Source of the DNA: Serilophus lunatus
Lineage: Eukaryota > Chordata > Aves > Passeriformes > Eurylaimidae
Length of the DNA: 64,000 nt
Assembly (NCBI GenBank): GCA_013399895.1
Contig: VXBA01003489.1
Location: 837,381 to 901,380, forward strand
Direction: 5' to 3'
Shown: positions 23,865 through 35,885 of the stretch, piece after piece
Position numbering within the stretch: position 1 is the first letter of the stretch
How the letters are laid out: each line of letters begins with the position of its first letter
Program-made: the position numbers and the translations under genes
Notes under the pieces: generated by a model
What the model saw: the letters and a program-made list of their open reading frames with translations, nothing else
The model's database searches: none
Told to the model about the DNA's origin: nothing

Positions 23865-26800
23865 AGGAAGTAGAAAGTTAAATTAAAAATTAAAGGCACT
23901 GCAGAATGTGCCCCTGTGCTTTGGCATCCCTCTGGCACCGCTGGGCAGTGCCCTGGGAAGGAGTTGGTGAGGGATCTGCCTTTCTCAGGACAACAGCAAT
24001 ATATGGAATGGTGTGCTGCAGTGGCACAAACATGGTGTGGGCACCCCCAGCTCTAAGTACCCATAGAAAAGAGGCAAGGAGAGAATTTGCTGTGTTTAAC
24101 CCAAATATAAAGACTGAAGGACACAAACCCCAGTGGGTTTTGCTGTCGACAAATCAGCATAAAAATGCCTTTCAACACTAAACTGCTTAAGTCATAATGA
24201 ATATAAGTGGTGTAATACAACCCCAGCCCTGGTGCTTAACCAAGCCTTAGGAAAGCTCAGGGAAGGTGCAGTTATCTCATATAACCATGTCCTTTGGAGC
24301 TGAGTTACTGCTACTTTGATACTTTTATTTATTCAGTTTATACACAGAATGCAGTGCCAGTAATCAGCCTGCAAGGGCTGTCTCAGGGCCAGCATAAAAT
24401 TTTGCTTCACGTACTCACATTGTTCATACATCAGCTTTGCTGGTGTTTCCTGTAATTTAGGGGATGGAGACATGCTATTTTTTATATATTTATGTGTCTC
24501 TATGCATATATGGATGTGAGTCTTTGCACATACATAGAGCACAAAGATATAATTTGACTTAATAATCTCAATTTTTATTTTGTTTGGGTTTTTTGTGGGG
24601 TTTTTTTATTTTGTTTTGTTTTGCTATAGTTTGGTTCGTTGTTTTACATATAAAGTTCTGGTGCTGTTTTGGCTCCCTGCAGTGACACATATGATAAATA
24701 AATGCACAAATATCTCCTTGTGGTGTGGTGGGATAAGGATTGCACAGCAGTTAGTTTTGTTTGAAGAGTGGTGAAGTCTTTTCTACTCATTGTAAACCCT
24801 GGCTGGTCTGTTGGTGGTTTACTCTGGGAGGAAGGATACTGGTGTGGAGGATGTCTGGGAGCCCTTGCACAGCCACTGCCCTGGGATTCAGGGATGGTTC
24901 CACACCTACAGCTGTGCCAGAGTTTGGCTTCAGTCCAGACCCATTAACAAATCCCTTTCAGGGAAATGATAAAAATTTAAATATTCAACCAATTCAGGTT
25001 GGCAGTGCCCAGAAAGCTACATGGCAATCAAGTCCACCCTTATCCCATTATCAAAACTATGAATCTATTACAAATAAAATCCCAATAACTTCATTCCTAT
25101 TTATAGCACATTTTTCCATGGATTCTGTCTGCACTTTTCATGCCTGGTTTTGTATATCAAAGTCAACTGAAGGCAACATATAGTCACAAAGTCAATGTGT
25201 TTGGAGTAAAGTTATTAGTTGGTAGTAATTTCCATTCTGCAGTGTCCATCACATATAGGATTATCTTTTGGAACACCATTTATATGTAAGAATGTCCAAA
25301 TTCAGGCTGGTATGAGGTATTTGTCACTTAATTAAATAAGGCACATCACTGCATGTGTCCCTTAAAATATTCAGTGAAATATATTTTTTTGGTAGTCGGT
25401 CACCCCGTTTTTCCCTACACGTGCAAAGATAAATTATTTCAGTTTAAGTAGTTTAGAAATATGTCATGAACATTACTATTCACTACTGATATTCCTGGAG
25501 GCAACATCCATTTACAGTGGGTTGTTCTTCACCTTTTACATCCTGAAATGTGATATCAAGAAGCACAAGGTCTCATCCCCACCACAGCTGTGCTTCAGTT
25601 TCACCTCTGGAAAATGTGTTTTCCCCATTAAATTTGGAGCTGGGATAAGCAGAGCCACCTTTTACACTGGATTTCTACTTTGCAACTCTTTTCCTAAGCT
25701 AAACAGAAGTGAGGCAGCAGTAGAGGGGGACAAAACCGAGGAATAATTCATCTTATGTTGTTAGATAGACAGAAAAATGCCAGCTCAAAAACTTCCTGGG
25801 GCAAAATGGATAACCTTAAAGAAAGATTTGAGCAGTGATAGCAGCGCTGAGCATTAACTGCCATGTTTGCACAACTGAGGGAGGGAAATCTTATTCAAGC
25901 CTGGAGTGTCTGTAGGAGATTTGGAAAGAGATTCCCCAAAAGGTGATGTGCTCTCGAGGTGCCACCTCCTTGGTTTTGCAGATACACAGATCCTGGAGGC
26001 ATGTGGGAAGAATTAACCTCCAGTTCACTCCTCTTTTTGTGCAGAGTGCAACAGGAAAAGCAGAATTTATTATGTTGTTACTAGACTTGGGAATACATTG
26101 AGTCTTGGCTCAGCTCTGTGATTCAGACACAGCCTAACTCCAGGTAGAGCCAAGACCCAGGTATTCCCTAACCTTTCACAGGGGGTTGTCACTGGGAGCT
26201 TGGACTGAACTCAAAGCCCCTTCTGGACAGGACCTTTCTCACATTGGCACCAGGATTTAATCCTACCTCAGTTCCAATACAAGGTTTTGGTCATTTAAGT
26301 CTTTTCCCCAGCTGACAGACCTTTTGTTTGACCCCCTTCCATGTGTCTGTACCAGCACTAGGAGTGTCATCTGCCACCAAAATGCCTATAGAAAAAAATT
26401 AGGAACAATCTCAGCTATTAAACTTCATATAATGTTGTAAAGCTAAAGCAGAAATCTTTAACAGAACTGCCTAATCTTCAAATTCTCATATAGAACCTGC
26501 TAATTAAAATATTTAAAGACATGACAGAATATTTGCTACCATGTGATGGCAACTTTCCCCTTAGAATTGTTTCATATAAAGGCTTTGTTATGACCTCAGT
26601 ACTCCTGAGTTATTCCAGTTAGGCATCCTGGTCTAGGAATTTCCAGCTCTTTGTCAAGTAAGCAACAGGACAAAGGCCAAGCACAAGAGCTCTACATATT
26701 CTTTGGCTAAAATTATGCTGCTCTCATTTAATTCCTAAAATGTGGAATTGAACATTCCATCACCTCTGTGAAATCTCCAAATGGGGTGAAAACATCAGCC

Positions 26801-27856
26801 CAATATTCAGGGATTTCCAGGAACTACAGAAGAGAACATTTGCTGTGTAAATTACAGTTTAGAAGTTTTCATCATAAAGATCATTTCCAACACGAGGATT
26901 CTCTGCTAATCATCCAACACAAACTTTAGGAATCACTGAGCAAATATTGAAATAGAAAAATCTTATAAAAAGGCTTCAAAGGTTTGGCTGAAGTGTAAAT
27001 GTGGATCAATTTTCAATTCAATAGATTATGAAATACATTTTCTGAGGAGATCTGCAAGTGTTAAATTTACCTAACCTGACAATATAACCTGTAAACTAAT
27101 TATTACATTCCTTCTATCATCTCCACAAACACTAAAGCTGCACATCTTCATGGTACCCATATACTGGTAGTGAAAGCAGATAGTATTCTTCACAGATGAA
27201 AAGTTTAATATCTACTTCATATCTATGACTAAAAGCTTAAGAACTCTAGAAAATCTCCTTCCAAATATTATCAGTACAATATTGATAAAAAAGATAGTAT
27301 TCCAACTGAAGTCAGTGGCAAAATTCTCATTCCTTCAGTAAAATGGGATCAAAATTAGAATGTCATCAAAGGACAGTGTGCAGGTTTCTTCAAGGATATG
27401 GATGTTACTAAAGGAACTGCTGATAAACCTTTACAATTGTATCTTGAAGACTCCATCTCTTTCAAGATCTCACACAGCAGTTGTTTCAAAATGAGCCTCG
27501 GATCACAGGAATGCTTTAATTTGGGCCACCCTCAAGTCTGTCATTCAGTGTTTGCAGTTTAATCTTTTGCTTGCTCCTCATTTAATATCCCAGATCTTTG
27601 TATTCAATCCATATTAAAGGTATTGTGATATCTTTATGGTGCTCTCCTTTCAAATGAAACAATATCCTGAGTCACAAAGCTCCTGCTCCTGCATTTCTTA
27701 CACATCTGTTCCTCCAGCTGGAGGGACTCAGAGCAGGGAGGGCTGGGGCTGTCTCAGGTCACCTCTCTTGGTACCTTCAGGTCCAGTCAGGGTCAAAGGG
27801 TTGTGTTTCTTAAAAATCCTATAACAAAACTCTGTCCTTCCTAGCAAGAAACACTC
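23865..27856. other. Unique non-coding DNA
   Basis: No gene supported. A T/G-rich low-complexity tract is at 24571-24646. A 140-codon frame at 24761-25183 shows no recognisable domain. Position 26000-27850 is AT-rich unique sequence. Confidence 0.55.
24571..24646. repeat. T/G-rich low-complexity tract
   Basis: Runs of T separated by one to four G, including a GTTTTGTTTTG section. It would read as poly-phenylalanine/valine in one frame, which accounts for the hydrophobic open frame starting at 24580. Confidence 0.85.
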
Positions 27857-27950
27857 GGAAATGCTTTACCTGGCACCCAAAAATGCTTTATTTGGCACCC
27901 AAAAATGCTTTATTTGGCACCCAAAAATGCTTTACTTGGCACTCAAAAAT
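27857..27950. repeat. 22-bp minisatellite, about four copies
   Basis: The unit AAAAATGCTTTATTTGGCACCC repeats with an exact 22-bp period: the core ATGCTTTA starts at 27861, 27883, 27905 and 27927. The two central units are identical. The outer ones differ by one or two substitutions (TTTACCTGG, TTTACTTGG, GGCACTC). The pattern fits recent expansion from the middle. Confidence 0.95.
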
Positions 27951-28047
27951 AGCTAAGATACTTTTCCTTGTTCTTGGCTTGTTGATAAATTATTCATTTA
28001 CCACCAGAGAACTTTTTTTGCAGTTTATTGCTCAAAACATGTGAAAT

Positions 28048-28083
28048 CGTGGAATCACAGAATCTTGGAATGGTTTGGGCTGA
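28048..28083 (-). mobile_element. Short CR1 3' terminus, inverted to its neighbour
   Basis: Only the last ~35 bp of a CR1 element in minus orientation: 'gtggaatcacagaatcttgg' then 'aatggtttgggctg'. It is joined directly to a plus-oriented CR1 fragment of a different subfamily. Confidence 0.85.
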
Positions 28084-28278
28084 AGGAAGAATTTCTTCAC
28101 AGAAAGGGTGATTAGAGACTGGGATGGGCTGCCCAGGGTGGAGTCCCTTTCCCTGGAGGTGTTCAGGGAATGACTGGACTTGTTGGCAGGGTCTGGGTGA
28201 CAAGGTGGGGATCAGACACAGGTTGGACTTGATGATCTCAGAGGTCTTTTCCAACAGAAATGATTCCATGATTCTGCA
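28084..28278 (+). mobile_element. CR1 LINE 3' fragment, second subfamily
   Basis: Contains 'ggaagaatttcttcacagaa', 'agggtgattagagactggga', 'tgggctgcccagggtggagt', 'ttggacttgatgatctcaga', 'ggtcttttccaaca' and a terminus 'atgattccatgattctg'. The wording differs from the abundant copies here and matches the CR1 type with GATGATCTCAGAGGTCTTTTCC. The copy at 41938 belongs to the same type. Confidence 0.93.
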
Positions 28279-28646
28279 ATTTTGTGACCTTAAAACCACC
28301 TCGTTCCAGCCCTCCCTGCAGCCCCTCATTGGCGGAGTTCAGTTTTGAAGAGCTGGAGAAATGCCCTTTAGAACCACCAGGTTCAAGCCTCAGAGAAACA
28401 CCTTCAGAAGGGTCCAGAGGTGTCCACCTGCCACTCCTGCTTCAGAAATTCTTGGAGCAGAATTAATAATTGCTAACAAACAATTCTTTTTGAAAAAGTC
28501 AAACCAAGCCTAATTTTTTTCCAGAACCTGGAAATCTGCCAAATTATTAGCAACTGGACTTCAGCCTGGCAGGAAAAATTAACAGGACCATGGAAGGAAA
28601 TTATTAACTGTAGATTTCCCCAGAGAGCTGCCAGGAAATATTTAGA

Positions 28647-28661
28647 TTTTTTTTTTTTTTT
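28647..28661. repeat. Poly-T run
   Basis: Fifteen consecutive T, with no recognisable retroposed body beside it. Confidence 0.9.
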
Positions 28662-30865
28662 AATAGCCTTACATTGCTGTGCAGCAGGAAATTAAGAGGC
28701 CAGCACTAGTTCTGGACTGACCTAGGTGGACATGGATTTAACCCATCTGGAAGTGAGATTAGGCTCAATATTAACTAATAAAAGTAGGAACAAGCAGGAC
28801 TGGAATGTCAGGGTGACTTTAAGATTAGCTGAACCACACATGACCATGATTGTTGCCCAAGATGAGGTCTCTAATCATTTAATTTGCATATGTGCATGCC
28901 TGAGTGTCAGGAGGGAAAGTTAATTTCAAGGTTTATTGTTTAACCACTAAATGATTCAGTGTGAAATGATGATCATTCCCTTCCTCCTTGGTGATGCTGT
29001 TGCAGTTTATTGCTATCATTTAGAATCTCTTTGATAATGAGGAAAAGAAGGAAATAATCAGTTGCTTTCTGGATGAAATTGGACTTAATTCAGCATAATC
29101 TATGTATTTTAAGATAGGGGCTATAGCCAAGTGGAATAATCAGTGCAGCAAACAGATTGCTTTAATGTCTAGACAGGTTTCAGGATGATCTGGAGATGGG
29201 AACAGGCATACAAATGATTTACCTCCTCTGCTAAAACAAAATATCTGGACGCTGGTGGAATAAGGAATAAGAAATAAGGAGAAAAAAAGAGGAAGAAGTC
29301 CTTTCACCAAAAGCCAGGGAGAAAAGTGCTGGAGTTTCTAAAAGCTTCACCACAGAAGCCCTTGCTACAGAAGGTTTTTGGGTGTACAAGAGAGAGGAGC
29401 AGAGGGACCTTCTGAGCACCCAGAAAAGGCTGGTGCCACCTGAAGGTTGTTGTCTCCACACCAGCCAAGCCAGAGAGGAGGAAGAACAAAGATCTGGAAT
29501 TTGGGTCATTCTCCCCTGGCCAAGAGAGTCTGACCAGGCTGAACAGAAGGTCCACAATTCCCAGTTCAAGCTCTGATAATAAATGATTTATTAGGCATAA
29601 TAAATATAAATAACCATGTCTGTCTTTAACAACTTCTGATTTTCAGAACATGGTCATGTTTCACGTCACAGAATAACTTAAAAACTTTTTTTTCCTACTT
29701 AATAATTTAAAAAGAAAACTTTCTTATGAGCTGTGTGTTGGAATATCTGTGGAGGAGCACATGTTAACATGATCTAAATAGAAGCTTAACTTTAGAGATT
29801 CCCTTTATCACACAGAATGTTTTGGCACAATTAAAACCATATCAATTTATTTTCCTTTTTTTAATATAATTAAATGTGGTTTTACTTTTGCTAAAAGTTC
29901 CCTAGACACATCTAAGTTCCTTCCAAAACAGTTTACATAACATGTATTAATCTTATCAAGCTGCTTGGAAACTATTATTTAATTCTAGGCCTAAACTTAA
30001 TTGATTTGTGATTGTTTATTTATTGTTCATGAATTAATTTCTTCTGCAGTTCATGCTGTTTTCTAAGATTTGTGTATGAGCTGTTTGCTCCTTCAGGAGT
30101 CAAACCTTTGCCAGTGGATAGAAGAGAGAGACACATTAATACATTTTATAGCATTAATTACTTCCAGAATCCTGCTTTGCACAGGGCAGATGATTTGTTA
30201 GACATTGATTTTTATTTCTTGATCATTATCTTGGACTCCAAACAAGCCCCACATGCAGGCCCTGATGCATTTGCATTGCTGGATATGCAGCAGACAATTT
30301 CTATGGGCTATGAATGGGTTAGAAAAGCCAAATGTTTGCTTGAATACTAATCAGTATTTATAGATGTTTTCTCTTCCTGGGTCCACTAAAGAGATTTGAA
30401 CTCGAACTTTCAATTCTGGAGGAGTTCTGGCTTTTTGACAGATAAACAGGGTTGGCTACTCCAGTGGTGTGAGTAGGAAAACTCTGAGATTCATGGAGAA
30501 ATTTTAATTCACACCAGCAAAGAGCAAAGACCAAAGGTATTTGGAGGAAAAAGCCTTTAAATTTATCTGTTATGATAAGAATAATAATTTTACTTGGCTT
30601 TCCCAAGCCACAGATAACATTTAGGAAGCACTTATTTATGTATGCACTTATTTAAAATACAGTAATTCCAAAATTCTAAAATGTGAAGGGCCATGAAAGG
30701 CCAGGACTGGATATAAATATTTAGCAAGAGATTTTTCCTGGCATTGCAAGGTTTTTCCAGAGGCAGAAATAGAGGAATAGAAGTGAGAAGAAGGAGATGG
30801 CTCTGCATTTCAGTCTTGAAAACATCCATTTACTGCTGATGAACTAAATAATGGGCTATTTCTTC

Positions 30866-30882
30866 TTTTTTTTTTTTTTTTT
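30866..30882. repeat. Poly-T run
   Basis: Seventeen consecutive T, flanked by TTCTTC on the left and ACATAG on the right. Confidence 0.9.
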
Positions 30883-32420
30883 ACATAGAAAACAATGTTG
30901 TTGCTACATAATCACATAAATCCAATTTTTCTCCACTTCCAGGCTGAACACAGACTGTTTATATTCCTCTCCTGGTCTTCTCCTTTTACAAAAATCTGTC
31001 CATCCTTTAGAGGAAACAGCAAGTTCTAGGTCTGAAGGGATCCAGCTTTTATTCCCCTAATAAGCAAATCAGCCCTCATCAGTGAGCAAGTTCATCAATG
31101 GATTTCAATTTCTGTGCACAGCAGAATAGATCAGCCCCAACTGCATTATGAGGAGGGCAAATCACACAGTAATTAATGTAGCAAATAAGCAGCATGCAAG
31201 GGCTGATTCAGAATGGGAAACACATCCCACTGATTTCAGTCAGATTTAGATCAGCTTTAAAAAGTTGGATCCTCACTGGGTTTATGATACAACCACATGT
31301 GGCAATAAATAAGCTTTTACTCTGTGTATCCACAGGTCAGTGCTCTCCTATTTCAAGCAGGACCTACTGAGTAAAAGCTCCTTTTATGTTTGTGTGTCCA
31401 GCTCAAAAAAATACAACATAAAAAAAGACACATTTCCTACAAAGTTTTGTTCCTTTGCTTTGAAATTACACTGGGAAAAATGATGTTGTGTAGTGGCCAA
31501 AGTGTATTGCAAAGAGAAAAGTTGTATTAGAAAAAGCACCTCTTAGTCAGAAGCACAACATATTGCAGTGCTTCCTGGGAATGGGGAGTATCAGTCTTTG
31601 TGAGAGGTTTTCCAACCCTCTTGATCCAAATCCCCAAAGCCCTGCTGATCCCTGTTTGAGCACCCTCAGGCTGCAGCTCAGCTGGGCTGGAGAAGTGGAG
31701 GATTCCTTCCCTTCCTTTTATTAGTCACATCCAGCAGAAAGTCCCCACCAGAAAATAAACATAAAATATGCAGCTAGAACATCTTTTCTATGCTCACCCC
31801 TTGTGATATGTGATTCAAAGGGGAAAACTCCCTCTCCTAAGCTTTGCAGCTTCATCATTTCCTTGGATGATTATTCAGAGCATCTGATATTATCCACTGT
31901 CACATCCATGTGGCCAACTTGGGAAGCTACAAGCAAAAGCCTGATGGAAATCAAAGCTGTCCCTCCCAGAAAATTTCAGGCAGTTTGTTTCTGTTTCCTT
32001 TGGTCTCATTAGGCTGCCACTACAAGATAAATGGTTTGGGTTAAGGGTAATTTAGTTTATGGCACGATAGGCATGAAAGGTTATTCCTGCTTCTGCCCTC
32101 CTCACATAAAATCTACCTTAAAGAAAGGAAAGGAGAGTATTTATGTCTCAATAAACAGAAGCCACACAGATATTGTGTAACAAATTACATATTGGATAAC
32201 CATCTATAAAGTTTTATTGGCTTATGAGGTTTGCATTGATTTGAATTTTACCCAAAGCATTGCTGTGCCTTCAAAATGCTGAGATAAAAGGAAAACAGAA
32301 ATATCCATTACAGCGTTTTTTAACAGAAATCTCACTAAGAAATGCAAATTCCTGCAACAGCCTGGAGATCACATTGTCTCTTCCCTATGTGTGACTCAAA
32401 AATACTTGCAGATCAGCTCC

Positions 32421-32590
32421 AGCTCCCACTGTCCCAGGGGGCTCCAACCTGCCCTTGGACACTCCCAGGGATGGGGCAGCCACAGCTTCTCTGGGCACCC
32501 TGTGCCAGGGCCTGCCCACCCTCCCAGGGAAGGATTTCTTCCAAGTGTTCCATCAAAACCTGCCCTCTTTCAGCTCAAAGCCATTCTTCC
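32421..32590 (-). mobile_element. CR1 LINE fragment, inverted half of a pair
   Basis: Minus-orientation CR1 from 'agctcccactgtcccagggg' through 'cagcttctctgggcaccctg' to 'cagctcaaagccattc'. The extreme 3' end of CR1 is missing on the left. It abuts the plus-strand fragment at 32591, which does have the 3' end. This arrangement is what twin priming during retroposition produces. Confidence 0.95.
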
Positions 32591-32713
32591 CGGGAGTGTC
32601 CAAGGCCAGCTTGGAGCCACCTGGGATAGTGGAAGGTGTCCCTGCCCATGGCAGGGGGTGGAACTGGATGAGCTTTAAAGTCCTTCTGAACCCAGCTCCC
32701 TTTGTGATTCTAA
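32591..32713 (+). mobile_element. CR1 LINE 3' end, direct half of a pair
   Basis: Plus-orientation CR1 from 'cgggagtgtccaaggccagc' through 'gtccctgcccatggcagggg' to 'tttgtgattctaag', the terminal repeat. About 50 bp of it is the inverted copy of 32421-32471, so the locus can form a stem with a ~115-base loop. Confidence 0.95.
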
Positions 32714-34408
32714 GATATTTTGCTCTCACAAACAATTCTGAACTTACTTTTTTATTCCCTCAAAACATTTCTTCCGCCTCTGTGGATTCAGGGAAGAGAT
32801 TTGTGTTAATTTTTTTATACTTCACTGAACTTACCAGGCCCTCCTGGTTAGTCAGGGCTTGGCCTTTATTTTTGGGTATTGCTGCTGGTTCTCTGGCTGC
32901 TTCATCCACCCCCTCAGCATTGTCAAACAAAGTGGTTTCCCGCTAATTCCTTTCAGGAATTAGATGGATTTTGAATCAATCTTGCTGAGAAAGTCAGCCA
33001 GACAAAGAGATAAAATCGTGACAGGGTTAGTCATTTATATTGTGCCTGAATCATTGAGAAAGGTGCTTTTTGTCAGCTCTTGCACTTCAAACATATCTTT
33101 TATTCTCCTAATTTTTGACAGAAGTTTGATTTGGGGTATCCCCCACCAATGTCTTCCAAATCAATCCTCTGAGTCCCTAACCCAAAGTTTCATATCATCC
33201 ATTATTCAACACCTTCTACAAGACTAACTTTAAAACTAGTAATCTCTTGGTGGAGCTGTGCAATTAATGCTGAAATACCTCAAGTACAGAATAATACCAA
33301 ATAGCACTCCCCAGAGCATCCCAAAATACCAATAGCCTTCCCTGAAGTCTCTGGTTTTTCAAGATTTCTGTAAGATTTAGTGGTAGATCCTGGCTCACCT
33401 ACGTGAGAATGTTGCATTAAAATGCAAAACCTTTTCCCTGCAAATTTAGCTCCACATCAGCTCCCAGTGCACACATTTCAAGCCAGATTTGAAGGCTCAA
33501 AATGCACCCCAAGTGCTGCTTCTTGCACTGGGCTTTGCCCACTTTGCTCTACCATTTTAACCCCTCTTTATTTTGCCAGATCAGTTCTTCTGTAGGTGCT
33601 GGTCCCTGTGGTGCCCAGTCTGACCTGGCAGGAGGGTGATGAGGGCACCAGCCCCAACCACAGCCCCACCTCACCTTTTTTGGGCTGACTTTGGACAAAG
33701 CTTTTATTTTGGATGCCTTTACAGACTTTGTATCTGGAGCAGTAGAAGTTTTATTTGAAAACCTTGCATTTACTACAACATAAAGAGGTCATTACTGTTT
33801 AGCTGTGTTCACCACTGGTCTTTCCCTCCCCTCTCTTTCCAGCTGCTTTCCCAAGTTATCCAGGATATACCAGGCTCACTTATCCCTGCTTGCACCAGAT
33901 ACTGCACAGTTATGTTTCTTCCCCCAAGCTCAGTGTCCTCAGAGGAGTATTTAGGTTAAGAACAGTTTATTCCTGGCTGGAACTGCAGCAATTGTGAACA
34001 GGTTCATAAGCCAGGATTGTCCTTTGCTTCAGGCAGCTACTAAAAGCCAAGGTGATATCTCAGATGGAATCAAAACTGGAGAGGTGCAGCAGTGGGGGAT
34101 CAAACATCCCTGTCACTGCAGCAAGGACAGGCTCCATGGCACTGGTGCCCCAAATTGGTGTTTGGGGCATGGCAGCAGCACAGGGGGGGGGAATTATCCT
34201 ATTAACAGGCAGAAACACTTATGGAAAAGGGGCCAAATGGTGCAATAAAGCCCCCAGCAAAGAGGGGAAAGAAAGGCTTGTGTGACAGCTGAGGGGGATG
34301 GAACCTTCACTGGGCAGTGGGAAGCAAAAGGACACTGAGGATATTCCCAGACTCAGTCACAGCTCTATTATCTCCTTCTTGGGAAGACTCACCTGAACAA
34401 GGTGCATC
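32714..34408. other. Unique non-coding DNA
   Basis: No gene supported. A run of nine G lies at 34183-34191. The surrounding GC-richer part (33590-33690, 34060-34300) was read on both strands and holds no recognisable domain or repeat. Confidence 0.5.
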
Positions 34409-34570
34409 ACAAAGTCACTGAGGTTGCAAAGACCTCCCAAATCATCCAGTCCAATCTGTGTCCAATCCACTGAGTGCCACCTCCAGTCCTTCCTTGGACA
34501 CCTCCAGGGATGGGGACTCCACCACTTCCCTATTGCTCCTCATACCTTCTACAAGAATTCTCTCCTTGGA
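34409..34570 (-). mobile_element. CR1 LINE 3' fragment, second subfamily
   Basis: Minus-orientation fragment with 'cacaaagtcactgaggttgc', 'aaagacctcccaaatcatcc', 'agtgccacctccagtccttc', 'cttggacacctccagggatg' and 'gggactccaccacttccct'. This wording matches the CR1 type also seen at 58861. It is an older, diverged copy with no coding part. Confidence 0.92.
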
Positions 34571-34607
34571 AAAGGAGTCTGTTTGATTATTTTCATGTAA
34601 GATTTTT

Positions 34608-34708
34608 CATGGAATCATAGAATGGTTTGGGTTGGAAGTGACCTTAAAGGTCATCCAATTCCAACCCACTTCCAAGGGCAGGGACACTTTCCACCAGACC
34701 AGGTTTTT
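34608..34708 (-). mobile_element. CR1 LINE 3' end
   Basis: A clean terminus 'catggaatcatagaatggtt' is followed by 'tgggttggaagtgaccttaa', 'agggcagggacactttccac' and 'cagaccaggttttt'. Only about 100 bp is kept. It lies 38 bp right of another minus CR1 of a different subfamily. Confidence 0.95.
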
Positions 34709-35653
34709 GCAGTAATGCAAAATATTAATGCAATAATAACTATTCCTATTCCAATTATGTAGGAAATAAAGATTTTCTTTGTAAGTGGAAGATCCCTCTG
34801 ACAAGTCTTTGTGGCTACAGCCTCACCAAAAAGATGCATATGCTGCTGGTCATGCATTTCACAATTATATAGTCAGTAAATATTGTTATTTAGTTTCGAT
34901 TTTTGGGTGGGAAAATTGGGCTAAGACTGAAAATACAGTCCTAACTCATGGATACAGTGGAATCAAAGGACCAGAGTGGCTTTAGGGCAGTGAAATTGGA
35001 CCTCCACATCCAGTGGCTTTAGAGGGAGTCATAAAGAAAATGACAGGGTTAAAAATATATCTATCTCTGGCTTTTAGCTTTGTGTGATAGCTCCAGGAAG
35101 GGCTGGGTGACCTCTGTGGAGAGGCTTCAGCAATATGTCATCACTAATGATATCAGTGCTGAGGGAAAGGTGGCACTTTAAGTGAGTCTAACAGGGGTAA
35201 AACCTCTAACCCGCTGTTCAGCCCAAGTGCTCTCGCTCAACCTCAGACAAAACAATCTCTGGGAGAGAAATTTCCTCTCTACCCAGATCTCTGGTGACTG
35301 TATTGCTTCCCTGCTATTACCACCTCAAGGAAATCAAAATCATTTGGGGCTAAGTGGCTGAAGTCAGGAAATGAGCAGAATGTCCCCAGTCAGGGGAGAG
35401 CTCAAATGCTGCAGTACCTGGACCCATGTGGAAAACATTCCTAGCAGGGTTTATCCCACTTCAAGCACCAGGAATAGCTGTAACAGAGGCTGCTGCCAGA
35501 CCTGCCAAGGAACTGAGGTGTGAGGGAGGGTCAGCAGCTGTGCTGGAGGCCAACCTGGATGCCCAGAGTGGCTCTGCATGTGCTGGCCCTGAGCAGCCCC
35601 ACAGGGAGATTTAGAGGCTTGGTTTTCTTTGTTTGGCTCAAGGATGGACTCCT
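34709..35653. other. Unique non-coding DNA
   Basis: Nothing recognisable. Short open frames on both strands lack domains. Confidence 0.5.
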
Positions 35654-35885
35654 TGGAATCACAGAACCATAGAATGGTTTGGGATGGAAGGGATCTTAAA
35701 GCTCATCTCTTTCCATCCTGCCATGGGCAGGGACACCTTCCACTGTCCCAGGTTGCTCCAAGCCCTGTCCAACTTGGCCTTGGACACTTCACCACCCTCA
35801 CAGCAAAGGATTTCTTCCCAAAATCCAATCTAATGCTCCTCTCTTTCAGTTTGAACCCATTACTCCAGTTCCTTGTAGGTTCCCT
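35654..35885 (-). mobile_element. CR1 LINE 3' fragment with internal deletion
   Basis: Starts at 'tggaatcacagaaccataga' and contains 'ccatgggcagggacaccttc', 'aggttgctccaagccctgtc' and 'ccttggacacttc', then jumps straight to 'accaccctcacagcaaagga'. The ~50 bp block normally between these (cagggatggggcagccac... gtgccag) is missing. It continues to 'ctttcagtttgaacccatta'. Confidence 0.95.

Larger units (their letters stand above)
28279..32420. other. Unique non-coding DNA
   Basis: No gene supported. T runs of 15 and 17 lie at 28647-28661 and 30866-30882. Position 29580-30060 is especially AT-rich. A frame at 29231-29569 (minus) has no recognisable domain. No interspersed repeat was recognised in this 4 kb. 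Confidence 0.55.

Noticed and set aside
24761..25183. 140-codon plus-strand frame
   Set aside because: No known motif and no codon-use signal that I can see; within the range expected by chance in 64 kb.
29118..29195. tRNA-like start GGGGCTATAGCCAAGTGG
   Set aside because: The A-box fits, but no matching B-box (GGTTCGANTCC) or foldable acceptor and T arms follow, so it is not called as a tRNA or a tRNA-derived SINE.
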